Positions 7,111 through 15,549 of a stretch of DNA of 33,695 nucleotides are shown in pieces; positions within the stretch are counted from its first letter, which is position 1; each line of letters begins with the position of its first letter. Under the pieces are notes generated by a model. It was not told where the DNA came from and searched no databases. It worked only from the letters and a program-made list of their open reading frames with translations. This DNA is from Sedimentisphaerales bacterium (GTDB taxonomy: Bacteria > Planctomycetota > Phycisphaerae > Sedimentisphaerales > Anaerobacaceae), in assembly GCA_016934255.1 (NCBI GenBank), contig JAFGTG010000432.1, positions 1 through 33,695 of the forward strand, read 5' to 3'. The position numbers were made by a program, and so were the translations under genes.

Positions 7111-9666
7111 ATGACGGAAACCAGTAAGCCCCAGGAGCAATTCGAGGATATGCGTATCCTCGATGAGTTGAAGAACTCCTATTTGAACTACGCCATGAGC
7201 GTGATTGTCTCGCGCGCGTTGCCGGACGTCCGCGACGGGCTGAAACCGTCTCAAAGGCGCATCCTGGTGGCGATGAACGACCTGAACCTCGGGCCGCGGA
7301 GCAAGCATCGAAAATGCGCGAAAATCGTCGGTGATACGAGCGGCAACTATCATCCTCACGGCGATCAGGCTACCTATGGAACGCTGGTCCGGCTGGGTCA
7401 GGAATGGAACATGCGTTATACGCTCATCGATCCCCAGGGGAACTTCGGGAGTATCGATTCCGATCCACCGGCGGCGATGCGATATACCGAGGCGCGCATG
7501 GCCGCTCCGGCGATGGATATGCTCGATGACATCCGGTACGATACGGTGGATTTTGTGCCGAATTACGATGAGACCCGGATGGAGCCGGTCGTGCTGCCGT
7601 CGAAGTTTCCGAACCTGCTGGTCAACGGCTCGACGGGCATCGCGGTAGGGATGGCGACGAATATCCCGCCGCACAATATCAAGGAGGTTTGCGACGCGCT
7701 GCTTTTGGTCATTGATGATCCGCACTGCGGATTCAAGGATATTATCAAGCGCCTGCCCGGTCCGGATTTCCCCACCGGCGGTATTATCTGCGGCCGGAAG
7801 GGTATCATGGAAGCTTACACGACCGGCCGGGGCCACCTGAAGGTTCGAGGCAAGGTCGATGTCGAGACGACGAAGAAGGGCAGGGAGCGAATCGTCATCA
7901 CCGAGATACCCTACATGGTCGTCAAAACGACGATCGTTTCCAAAATCGCCGAGTGCGTCCAGAATGGTACGCTCCCGGAAGTCTCCGACGTCAGGGACGA
8001 ATCGGACCGCCACGGATTGCGGATTGTCGTGGAGTTAAAGCGCGACGTGGACGCCGATGTGGCATTGAACAAGATTTATCGCTATTCGCCACTACAAAGC
8101 ACTTTTGCCATCGCCAATATTGCGTTGGTGAATAACCGGCCTGAAACGCTCAACATCCGCCAGATGCTGGATTGTTTCATCGAGCATCGCAAAGTGGTCA
8201 TTCGCCGGCGCAGCCGGTTCCTCCTGAAGCGGTGCCGAAATCGGGCGCACATTCTCGAAGGTCTCATTCTGGCAGTCAGCGATATCGATGAGATTATCGA
8301 CTTGATCAAGGCCTCGCCCGATTCGCCGACGGCCAAACTCAACCTGATGCAAAAACCTTTGCGTTTGATCGAAGTGGCGACGCTGAAGAAAATTTTACCC
8401 GAAGCCTTCGTCAAAGAGAAAAGCGAGGGCGAGCATTTCCTCACCGGCCCTCAGGCCGATGCGATCCTGACGATGCAGCTTCAAAGGCTCACCGGCCTCG
8501 AGATCGAAAAGCTCGCCAAGGAATACGCCGAGCTGACCGAGCAGATCGAGGGCTATGAAGCCATCTTGGCCAACGACCAACTCTTACTGGATATCATCCG
8601 GGAAGATCTTTACGAGATCAAGGAAAAGTACGGCGACGAGCGGCGCACGAAAATCACCGCGGCCGCCGAGCAGTTCGCTATCGAGGATTTGATCGCCGAA
8701 GAGGAAGTGATTGTTACCGTCAGTCACAGCGGATACGTCAAACGTATGCCGATCGACACGTACCGCCGGCAGGGCCGGGGGGGCAGAGGAATCATCGGGT
8801 CCGATACGAAAGAAGGGGACTTCATCGAGCATCTCTTCATCGCCTCGACGCACGATTATCTGCTGATCTTTACGAATCGCGGCAAGTGTTACTGGTTGAA
8901 GGTTTACGATGTCCCAAGCATGTCACGACAGAGCAAAGGACGGAATATCGTCAACCTGCTGAACCTGGGCAGCCAGCAGGTCGCGTCGATTATCAATGTC
9001 AGCAGCTTCGATGAAGAGGCGGGGGAAGATAAACCTCAACGACAACTCGTGATGGCCACGCAGAACGGCATCGTCAAAAAGACGAAGTTGTCCGCCTACA
9101 GCAACCCGAGATCCAATGGTGTGATCGCCATCAATCTCGATCCGAACGATGATCTCATCGGCGTAGCGTTAACGACGGGCGTCGATCATATCATCCTCGG
9201 CACGCGCGACGGGATGACAATCCGCTTCGACGAAAGCCAGGTCCGCTCGATGGGCCGGGCGTCGCGCGGCGTCATCGGCATCAAGCTGCGTCAGGGAGAC
9301 ACCGTCGTCGATATGGTCATCGTCGAAGAGGGCGCCGACTTGTTTACCGTTTGCGAGAACGGATACGGCAAGCGAACAAGCCTTGAGGATTACCGGCCCC
9401 AGGGGCGCGGCGGAATGGGATTGATTAATATCAAAACCAGCGAGAGAAACGGCAAGGTCGTCGCCCTGAAAGCGGTCCGGAGCCAGGATGATTTAATGAT
9501 GATTACCGCCCAGGGGATGATTATTCGTACGGGCCTGGACGAGATCCGCTCGATCGGCCGGAACACGCAGGGCGTGCGGCTGATTAATCTCAAGCCCGGC
9601 GATAGTCTCGTTGCCGCCGCAAAGATCATTTCGGAAGAAGAAGACGAACCGCAGGAAAGCCAGTGA
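7111..9666 (+). CDS. gyrA: DNA gyrase subunit A
   Basis: Breakage-reunion subunit of DNA gyrase, 851 residues, working with GyrB (not in this window) to introduce negative supercoils using ATP. The N-terminal core contains the catalytic tyrosine Y125 in AAMRYTEARM, the DNA-gate region GNYHPHGD, and the coiled-coil arm. The C-terminal beta-pinwheel has the GyrA box QGRGGRG (about residues 555-561), which argues for gyrase rather than topoisomerase IV. The quinolone-resistance region reads HPHGDQATYG, so the positions matching E. coli Ser83 and Asp87 are Q86 and G90. The stop overlaps the holA start by 4 bases (GTGA), implying translational coupling. A weak promoter candidate lies at 7016-7044. 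Confidence 0.96.
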   Translation: MTETSKPQEQFEDMRILDELKNSYLNYAMSVIVSRALPDVRDGLKPSQRRILVAMNDLNLGPRSKHRKCAKIVGDTSGNYHPHGDQATYGTLVRLGQEWNMRYTLIDPQGNFGSIDSDPPAAMRYTEARMAAPAMDMLDDIRYDTVDFVPNYDETRMEPVVLPSKFPNLLVNGSTGIAVGMATNIPPHNIKEVCDALLLVIDDPHCGFKDIIKRLPGPDFPTGGIICGRKGIMEAYTTGRGHLKVRGKVDVETTKKGRERIVITEIPYMVVKTTIVSKIAECVQNGTLPEVSDVRDESDRHGLRIVVELKRDVDADVALNKIYRYSPLQSTFAIANIALVNNRPETLNIRQMLDCFIEHRKVVIRRRSRFLLKRCRNRAHILEGLILAVSDIDEIIDLIKASPDSPTAKLNLMQKPLRLIEVATLKKILPEAFVKEKSEGEHFLTGPQADAILTMQLQRLTGLEIEKLAKEYAELTEQIEGYEAILANDQLLLDIIREDLYEIKEKYGDERRTKITAAAEQFAIEDLIAEEEVIVTVSHSGYVKRMPIDTYRRQGRGGRGIIGSDTKEGDFIEHLFIASTHDYLLIFTNRGKCYWLKVYDVPSMSRQSKGRNIVNLLNLGSQQVASIINVSSFDEEAGEDKPQRQLVMATQNGIVKKTKLSAYSNPRSNGVIAINLDPNDDLIGVALTTGVDHIILGTRDGMTIRFDESQVRSMGRASRGVIGIKLRQGDTVVDMVIVEEGADLFTVCENGYGKRTSLEDYRPQGRGGMGLINIKTSERNGKVVALKAVRSQDDLMMITAQGMIIRTGLDEIRSIGRNTQGVRLINLKPGDSLVAAAKIISEEEDEPQESQ

Positions 9667-10631
9667 AACGTGACTCTCACGAGCTAATTTACGTCATCGC
9701 CGGCAAGGAAGAATCTCTCGTCGGCAGGCAGTGTGGCGAACTGCTGGATAAGCTTTTAGAACCATCTCAGAGAGCAACAGCCCTTTTAGATGCTGAGGGA
9801 GATTCGGTCTCGGCGTCCGACGTGTTGGATGAGTTGCGGACGGCCCCTTTTCTGACGGATAAACGCGTCGTGCTGATACGAAAAGCGGACGATTTCGTTT
9901 CCAAGAATCGCCCGTTGCTGGAAAAGTATTTCGACCAGCCGTGCCCTACGGGACGGCTTGTATTGACCGTCAATAGCTGGGATTCCCGCACGAAGCTGGC
10001 GAAAAAACTGCCCAACGTCGGCAAACTCTTCAGTATCGCCGAGCCGAAGCGCTGGGAATTGCCTCAGCGTTTGATCCAATACGCACGCGATGCCTACGAT
10101 AAGCGGCTGAGCCGGGACGCCGCCGAGTTGCTGGTCGAGCTGAGCGGAGACGAATTGACGCGATTGTATAGTGAAGTCGATAAGCTGGCCTTATTCGCGG
10201 ATACGGAGAAGGTCATTACGGACAAGCATATCGAATCCCTGGTCGGTCACAATCGCTTGTTCAATGCGTTTTCCGTGATTGACGCCATGATTGCCGGCCA
10301 GGCCGGGGCCGCGGTGGAGCGTTTACGGGGGATGTTCGCCGACGATAAATCCGCGGAGTACACCGTCGTCGGCGCTTTTGCCTTTCATTTTCGCCGGCTG
10401 TTTAACGCGAAAGCGATGCTCGAAAAAGGCCATCATCGCGGTGACGTCGAAAAGAAGCTTCGCATCTGGGGCAATAAAGACGGCTTCTTCGCACAACTTC
10501 GCGGGATGAGCCTGAAACAGATCGGCGCTTGTTTGCAACACCTGGCCGAGACCGATTACGCGATTAAAACGGGCCGGACCAAAGCGCCCGTAGCTATGGA
10601 GCAGTTCGTTTTGCGCATTACATTGAAGTAG
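9663..10631 (+). CDS. holA: DNA polymerase III delta subunit
   Basis: Clamp-loader subunit of 322 residues that opens the sliding clamp on DNA. It begins at GTG within the GTGA overlap with gyrA. The N-terminal part has the HolA opening Leu-Ile-Tyr-Val-Ile-Ala-Gly-Lys-Glu, corresponding to the degenerate nucleotide-binding domain, and the phrase RVVLIRKAD. The middle shows the second AAA-type domain (ELSGDELTRLYSEVDKLALF), and the C-terminal collar domain ends with MEQFVLRITLK. Sequence identity across the family is low, but the length, domain order and signature around LxxElxKLxlf fit well. It is the second gene of an apparent gyrA-holA operon and ends 13 bases from the convergent DUF1848 gene. 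Confidence 0.88.
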   Translation: MKRDSHELIYVIAGKEESLVGRQCGELLDKLLEPSQRATALLDAEGDSVSASDVLDELRTAPFLTDKRVVLIRKADDFVSKNRPLLEKYFDQPCPTGRLVLTVNSWDSRTKLAKKLPNVGKLFSIAEPKRWELPQRLIQYARDAYDKRLSRDAAELLVELSGDELTRLYSEVDKLALFADTEKVITDKHIESLVGHNRLFNAFSVIDAMIAGQAGAAVERLRGMFADDKSAEYTVVGAFAFHFRRLFNAKAMLEKGHHRGDVEKKLRIWGNKDGFFAQLRGMSLKQIGACLQHLAETDYAIKTGRTKAPVAMEQFVLRITLK

Positions 10632-10644
10632 GGATCTCTTTTCT

Positions 10645-11583
10645 TTAACTCTCATGTTGGCTGTTTTGGATTTCAGCGAGCCATCGGTCGGATTCGGATT
10701 TCGGGTAGCCTAAGAAGGCGCTTTGCTTGTCGTGGGAGTTGAAAGCCTTGTCGGCTCGGCGTTTATTGGCGTTGGCGTAGCAATACACGCAGCCGTGCGG
10801 GCAGGTGTCGTAAGCCCCGATGTCGAGGCTTTGCGCGCAGCCGCATTCTTTTCTCGTGGGTTTGATATCGTATGAGAAGCCTTCCGGCGAGAATAACGTC
10901 TCGATCAGGGCGCCATCGACGCAATGGGCCTTCTTGATTTTTTCCCCGGTGAGGTAATCGCCGCAGCAGGAGTACATACGGATGCCATGTCGCTCGGCGA
11001 TCACTGCCAGGTCGTTGGCTAATGCGATTTTAAATTCCTGACTGCAATTTGCGATTCGCGCGTCGGTTGTTCTTTCAAGCTCCTCGTAGTTTCGTGTGAC
11101 CTTTTTGTACTCCGTTACGAAGCTGATAATGCAGCGCTCGGTAAATCCTTCCAGTTCGGACGCCAGCTTCTCGAACGCTCTCAGATGGAATGTCTGGTCG
11201 CACCTATTGGACAGGAGGATCGGGTCATATCGCCACTGGATGTGTTGTGGCGAATACCTGTTGCTTAGCTGCTTGAGAGAGTCGATCGCCGCATGCTTGT
11301 TTACATGGCTCTCGAACATAGCGGGAAGGGCGGTAACGGTATAGTTGAAATAGAATGAGTATCCGAGAGTGTCGAGAATTTCCAGGTGCTCGATAAACGG
11401 GCTGAAGTCCTTGGACCAGAAGACAAAACACGCAACATCTTCGGGCCTGAGCGATACGAGATACTTGCGACCGCCGAAAGGATGAACGACGCCGGCGAAG
11501 CCTTCTCTGATTCGGCCCATGAACCAATCGCTGTAAAACGCCGGGATGTCGGTTCTCCGTGAGACGGAGATAATTCGTTTCAT
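10645..11583 (-). CDS. DUF1848 family protein with C-terminal CxxxCxxC cluster
   Basis: A 312-residue protein of the DUF1848 family, opening with the family phrase ISVSRRTDIPAFYSDWF. The C-terminal third is cysteine-rich: CGCAQSLDIGAYDTC followed by CPHGCVYCYAN, which contains a CxxxCxxC spacing like that of radical-SAM [4Fe-4S] sites but at the C-terminal end. The function is not established as far as I know; an iron-sulfur cluster is inferred only from the cysteines. It stands alone, convergent with holA, with a repeat-filled gap upstream. The start gives the family-typical Met-Lys-Arg-Ile-Ile-Ser. No signal peptide or membrane segment is seen, so it is cytoplasmic. Confidence 0.85.
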   Translation of the reverse strand: MKRIISVSRRTDIPAFYSDWFMGRIREGFAGVVHPFGGRKYLVSLRPEDVACFVFWSKDFSPFIEHLEILDTLGYSFYFNYTVTALPAMFESHVNKHAAIDSLKQLSNRYSPQHIQWRYDPILLSNRCDQTFHLRAFEKLASELEGFTERCIISFVTEYKKVTRNYEELERTTDARIANCSQEFKIALANDLAVIAERHGIRMYSCCGDYLTGEKIKKAHCVDGALIETLFSPEGFSYDIKPTRKECGCAQSLDIGAYDTCPHGCVYCYANANKRRADKAFNSHDKQSAFLGYPKSESDRWLAEIQNSQHES

Positions 11584-11701
11584 TCCTGACCGAGCCTTGT
11601 TCGCCTTTAAGGCATTCTGACAAAACCACGATTGTCAATTCGAGCGACTGAGCTGCTATGCCGGTATCGAGAAGAAAATGAACCGTAGGGTGCTCAGCAC
11701 G

Positions 11702-11823
11702 TGTCATGTCGAGCGCAGCGCAGCGAAGTCGAGACATCTGGCGACGCACGTGACAGGATGTTCTTCCGTAACCAGATTTCTCCGTTCCAGTCCACTTCCA
11801 GTGGACTTCCAGTCGAAATGACA
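11702..11823. repeat. TGTCA...TGACA palindromic intergenic repeat
   Basis: Begins TGTCATGTCGAGCGCAGCG and ends AGTCGAAATGACA. The internal phrase CGAAGTCGAGACATCTGGCG is of the kind found in widespread dispersed bacterial repeats. CCACTTCCAGTGG (11791-11803) is a further partly palindromic piece. It lies between the divergent DUF1848 and DUF2961 genes. The rest of this gap (11584-11995) shows no coding sequence that I can support. Confidence 0.5.
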
Positions 11824-11995
11824 GTTCTTACAGGCCATTTTCTTCGGATGCCTCTAAATCCTTGTTTTCCAATATATTTCTTTTCCTTGAAGATTTCAAC
11901 AATCTTGACGCTTGCGGAGGATTGGGATAGACTTTCCTTGTCGCTTGAAAATGAGTGTGTCATGGGCAATGTTTATAATGCAGAAAGGAGAAGTC

Positions 11996-13105
11996 ATGAT
12001 TAAGAGAATGGTTACAGAGATTGCGTTGTGTCTCTTGCTCGTCGCGGGTCTGTTGGGATGTGAATCTGTTTCGCAGACCACCGGCGTCAACATTGTCACC
12101 GAACCTTATCTGCTGAATACCGGATTGGTCTCGCGTTCGATCTCGTTCGAGAACCCCACCGGAAGCCCGGGCGAAGGCGGGATGACCGCCAGCCGGCTCG
12201 GCGAGGGGCGGAAAGGCTCGCCCTCGAAGCAAATCCCGCCCGGCCAGGAAGTGCCGCTTTGTGATATCGAAGGGCCGGGCACGATCCGGCATATCTGGAT
12301 GACGACGCGAAACAATCCCGCTAATCTCCGAAGCCTGGTATTGCGCGCCTGGTGGGAGGGCCAGGAGCATCCGAGCATCGAATGTCCCGTCGGGGATTTT
12401 ATGGGCTTCGCACACGGCAAGGTCATGCCGTATCACTCCGCCGTGCACTCATTGGGAAAGAACGCCGGTATGAATATCTGGCTGCCGATGCCGTTCACGC
12501 AACATGCGAAAATCACGCTGACCAATGAAGGCACAAATGAAGTGCCCCTGTTCTATCAGATCGATTACACGATAGCCGATAAGCATCCGGACGACGTGGG
12601 CCGGCTGCACGTGTTGTTCGCCCGGCAAAATCCCACCATTATTAAGAGGGACTTTGTGATGCTGCCCCAGCGGATCAATAAAGGCCGCTTCATCGGGGCC
12701 GTGCTCGGCATCCGTAATCTGACGCCGGGCCAGTGGTGGGGCGAAGGCGAGATCAAGGTCTATATGGACGGCGATACGGATTTCCCCACGATCTGCGGCA
12801 CCGGAAGCGAAGACTACGTCGGCCTGTCGTACGGCATGCAGCAGACGCCGTATTTCTACAACGGATGTAGTCTGAATGAGAAGAATTTCGTTTCAATGTA
12901 TCGCTGGCATCTTCCCGACCCGATCGCATGGCAAAAGGAATGTCGCATCACGATTCAGCAGATCGCCTGGAAGAACGGTCTGATGGAAACAGAAGACGAC
13001 TGGTCGTGCGCGACGTTCTGGTACGAGCCGGCCCCCAGCGCCCCGCTGCCCGAGATGCCGGACGTGGAGGCGAGGACGGCGAATATCTGGACCGACGAAT
13101 CTTAA
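11996..13105 (+). CDS. DUF2961 / GH172-like lipoprotein
   Basis: Exported lipoprotein of about 369 residues. The start at 11996 is chosen because AGGAG lies 6 bases upstream and it places a clean signal peptide ending in GLLGC (C22); the open frame extends 5' without such features. The DUF2961 fold is indicated by NPTGSPGEGG, the IEGPGTIRHIWM segment, PVGDFMGFAHG, and CGTGSEDY near residue 272. In glycoside hydrolase family GH172, which grew out of DUF2961, two glutamates act on alpha-fructofuranosides or D-arabinofuranosides; E250 or E252 in WWGEGEIK and E272 in GTGSEDY are candidates here by position (inference). Neighbouring genes encode another exported hydrolase and a DUF1080 lipoprotein, suggesting shared work on extracellular glycans. 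Confidence 0.85.
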   Translation: MIKRMVTEIALCLLLVAGLLGCESVSQTTGVNIVTEPYLLNTGLVSRSISFENPTGSPGEGGMTASRLGEGRKGSPSKQIPPGQEVPLCDIEGPGTIRHIWMTTRNNPANLRSLVLRAWWEGQEHPSIECPVGDFMGFAHGKVMPYHSAVHSLGKNAGMNIWLPMPFTQHAKITLTNEGTNEVPLFYQIDYTIADKHPDDVGRLHVLFARQNPTIIKRDFVMLPQRINKGRFIGAVLGIRNLTPGQWWGEGEIKVYMDGDTDFPTICGTGSEDYVGLSYGMQQTPYFYNGCSLNEKNFVSMYRWHLPDPIAWQKECRITIQQIAWKNGLMETEDDWSCATFWYEPAPSAPLPEMPDVEARTANIWTDES

Positions 13106-13131
13106 GTACTCTAACGAAGGTCTTATGGATT

Positions 13132-13229
13132 TGTCATTCTGAGCAAAGCGAAGAATCTCAATCTTTACGCCTGAATAGAGACCCTTCGCTACGCTCAGAG
13201 CCTGCCCTGAGCTTGCCGAAGGGGTGACA
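13132..13229. repeat. TGTCA...TGACA palindromic intergenic repeat
   Basis: A 98-bp unit opening TGTCATTCTGAGC with AGCGAAGAATCTCAAT, containing ACCCTTCG and CTGAGCTTGCCGA, and closing GGGGTGACA. It shares this layout with the unit at 19001-19093. It follows the DUF2961 gene and could form a stem that ends or protects transcripts (inference). Confidence 0.65.
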
Positions 13230-13266
13230 AGGGTGAGAGTGGATTAGAGCGCCTAATTGAAGAGAA

Positions 13267-14664
13267 ATGAGCATGAAAAGAACCTTAGTGCTTGCGAGTT
13301 GCCTGGTTCTCATCTCCGGCGTTATTTGGGCGAATGAACCCGAGACGCCGGACGATCAGTTGGAAACCCCGGCCCGGACGTACGAACGCTGGGAAAAGAC
13401 GATGGCGCCGTTCAATGTCACGATCCAAAAGGATGAGATCGTCCCATCGGACAGCCGGTCCGAGATGAAGCTGCGCCGCGTCGAAGTGAAGTTTTACAGC
13501 CTGGAGCTCGAAAAAGGTCGCAAGTGGGGACATCCCTGTGTCGTTTTCATGCCCGCGGATGAGAGGCGGTTCATGAGCGACGAGCGGCGGGGCCGATGCG
13601 TCATCGTCGCTCAGCGCAGTTGGGACGGGCTGGCCACCGGCCCCTGGCGAGGATCATTTTTGGGCAATTACGGTGAGCCGATTGCCGCCGAGACCGGTTA
13701 TCCCACCATGATCCTCCCCCTTCCCGGCGAATACGACGGAGAAAACGGACGTGAGATCTCGATCGGCGTTCTCCGGGATCGCATGAACAAATCGAAAGAT
13801 GTGATGGATCACCATTTTTTTCCCATGGCGAGCATTTACGTGCGGGCGCTGGACGTGATGGCCGAGCTGCTCAACGTCGAGAGGCGCGAGATTCGCGCCG
13901 TGATTGGCGGTCATAGCAAACGCGCCACATGCGCTCCCCTTGCCGCGGCCATCGATCCGAGGATCCGGGGCATCGTGTATATGGGCAACGAATCGGCCTG
14001 GGAGGACCGCCACATGGAGAGCCGGTACCGGGCGGTATATCCTCCCTTTGTCCACGGTCGCTGGACCGACGCCGAGTGCATCTATCTCGGCGCGACCAAC
14101 GAGGACGGCTACACGATGTTCAACGTGAACCGGATCCTCGACCGCGTGAATCCGCCCTGGGCGCTGGCGTACGTCCCCAACTACCGTCACGCCTCCCAGT
14201 CCGAGAAGCATTTCATCGTCTGGAAAATGTGGGTCAAGCATGTCTTCGACGGGCGGCCGATTACCAAAGTGTCGGATTTGAGCTATGAGAAAAAAGGACC
14301 CGATTTCGAATGGGGCGGCCGGAACTACGGCGCCGGGGGCGGCACGCTGTTCAAATGCAAAATCGATACGCCCAACAAGATCATCCAGGCCAAGGTCTGG
14401 TACGTCTATAACGACGACGTCCCTTACTGGCGGGACCTGGTGTGGTATCCGGAATTTATGATCCCCTTGCAAGACGGTACGTGGGCCGGGTACGTTAAAG
14501 GCAAATTGCCCGACGCCTGGATGGTGGAAGTCAAGGATATCGCCGACGGTTTCCCCGGCTACATTTGCAGCTTGCCGCAGGATATTACGCACTTGCCCCG
14601 CGAACGAAAGACATCGCGCGGTTCGCGTTCACGCCTTTGGGAGCCGGTAACGGAAAAACGCTGA
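13267..14664 (+). CDS. Exported alpha/beta hydrolase, PhoPQ-activated pathogenicity-related-like
   Basis: A 465-residue exported protein with a signal peptide ending near Ser-Gly-Val-Ile-Trp-Ala-Asn (about residue 23). The nucleophile elbow is GGHSKRA (S217), followed by a region like DPRIRGIVYMGNESAW. The GxSKR elbow followed by AxDPR resembles the PhoPQ-activated pathogenicity-related family, a group of alpha/beta hydrolases with unclear substrates. A later ENYRHASQSEKH-like segment (NYRHASQSEKHF) may hold the active-site histidine. Its place between a DUF2961 protein and a DUF1080 lipoprotein suggests a carbohydrate esterase role, but this is inference. Two starts six bases apart (13267 and 13273) are possible; the ribosome site GAAGAG is weak. 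A cluster of basic residues ends the protein. Confidence 0.65.
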   Translation: MSMKRTLVLASCLVLISGVIWANEPETPDDQLETPARTYERWEKTMAPFNVTIQKDEIVPSDSRSEMKLRRVEVKFYSLELEKGRKWGHPCVVFMPADERRFMSDERRGRCVIVAQRSWDGLATGPWRGSFLGNYGEPIAAETGYPTMILPLPGEYDGENGREISIGVLRDRMNKSKDVMDHHFFPMASIYVRALDVMAELLNVERREIRAVIGGHSKRATCAPLAAAIDPRIRGIVYMGNESAWEDRHMESRYRAVYPPFVHGRWTDAECIYLGATNEDGYTMFNVNRILDRVNPPWALAYVPNYRHASQSEKHFIVWKMWVKHVFDGRPITKVSDLSYEKKGPDFEWGGRNYGAGGGTLFKCKIDTPNKIIQAKVWYVYNDDVPYWRDLVWYPEFMIPLQDGTWAGYVKGKLPDAWMVEVKDIADGFPGYICSLPQDITHLPRERKTSRGSRSRLWEPVTEKR

Positions 14665-14796
14665 AAGCACCGTCGATTGCGATCCGAACGGATGTATGTT
14701 ATGATTGTAGATAAAAGAAAAGCGTCTCAATAGGGAATTGTTTTATATTATTATCTTTGGACAATGTCGTTCACGAAATCAAAAAAGGAGATGAGT

Positions 14797-15429
14797 ATGT
14801 CGCGCAGAGGATTAGCACTCAGTTGTGTTGTTGCTTTGATGGGATTGATAGGCTGCAATCAATGTTGCAAAGGCCCCGCTATCGATAAGGACTTTGCCGG
14901 CGCCGTTAAGCTCTTTAACGGCAAAGACCTGACCGGGTGGGAGACCAGCGGTAACGCTAAGTGGGTTGTCGAAAACGGTCTGCTGATCGGAACGCAGGGC
15001 GAGAACAATGCACCGGGTGACCTTTTCACAACGGAGACGTACTCGGATTTTGTGGCGAGCTTGATCTATCGGGTCGAGTGGCCGTGTAACAGCGGCTTAT
15101 GGTTCCGTTTCCAATCGCCCCAAAAGGCTTATCAGGCGGATATTCTCGAATACAAGAATCCTGAATGCTATTCCGGCACGTTGTATTGCCCCGGCAAGAT
15201 GTTTTTAGCGATGAACGAGGACAAGACGCTCGTGAACCGCGAAGGTTGGAACGCGATTAAAGTCCGTTGCGAGGGCGATCATCTCCAGGTTTGGATCAAC
15301 GGCCACCAGGTCGCCGACGTCCACGACGACACGTCGGATTCGGGCACGTTGGGTTTCCAGATCCATCCGGGCGCCCAGTTCGGACCAATGAAGATTATCG
15401 TGAAAGAACTCATGCTCAAACCGTTATAA
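14797..15429 (+). CDS. DUF1080 (3-keto-disaccharide hydrolase family) lipoprotein, second copy
   Basis: Exported lipoprotein of 210 residues. The start at 14797 is preferred because AAGGAG ends 6 bases before it; ATGs at 14764 and 14791 lie upstream. The signal peptide ends in LIGC, then Asn-Gln-Cys-Cys. The DUF1080 domain opens with Leu-Phe-Asn-Gly-Lys-Asp-Leu-Thr-Gly-Trp and includes NSGLWFRFQ and the strand IKVRCEGDHLQVWINGHQ. It is clearly diverged from the copy at 6033-6704, so they are paralogues rather than a recent duplication. It follows the secreted hydrolase and may work with it on glycans or glycosides. Whether it is catalytic or only binds sugar cannot be decided. Confidence 0.82.
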   Translation: MSRRGLALSCVVALMGLIGCNQCCKGPAIDKDFAGAVKLFNGKDLTGWETSGNAKWVVENGLLIGTQGENNAPGDLFTTETYSDFVASLIYRVEWPCNSGLWFRFQSPQKAYQADILEYKNPECYSGTLYCPGKMFLAMNEDKTLVNREGWNAIKVRCEGDHLQVWINGHQVADVHDDTSDSGTLGFQIHPGAQFGPMKIIVKELMLKPL

Positions 15430-15439
15430 GCTTGTTTTG

Positions 15440-15539
15440 CATCTTTCACTTCGACATTCGATATTGGAAATTCGTTATTCATAATTTAATCATGAATATC
15501 GAACATCGAATGTCCAATGATGAAGTCAAAGATTGAAAC
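15440..15539. repeat. Degenerate palindromic intergenic repeat (TTCGATATTGG type)
   Basis: CATTCGATATTGG on one side and ATCGAATGTCCAATG on the other form an imperfect inverted repeat around an AT-rich centre; GACATTCGAT and ATCGAATGTC pair directly. It lies between two convergent genes (DUF1080 and POT) and may serve as a two-way terminator. There is no coding evidence. Confidence 0.45.
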
Positions 15540-15549
15540 GAACCATAAA

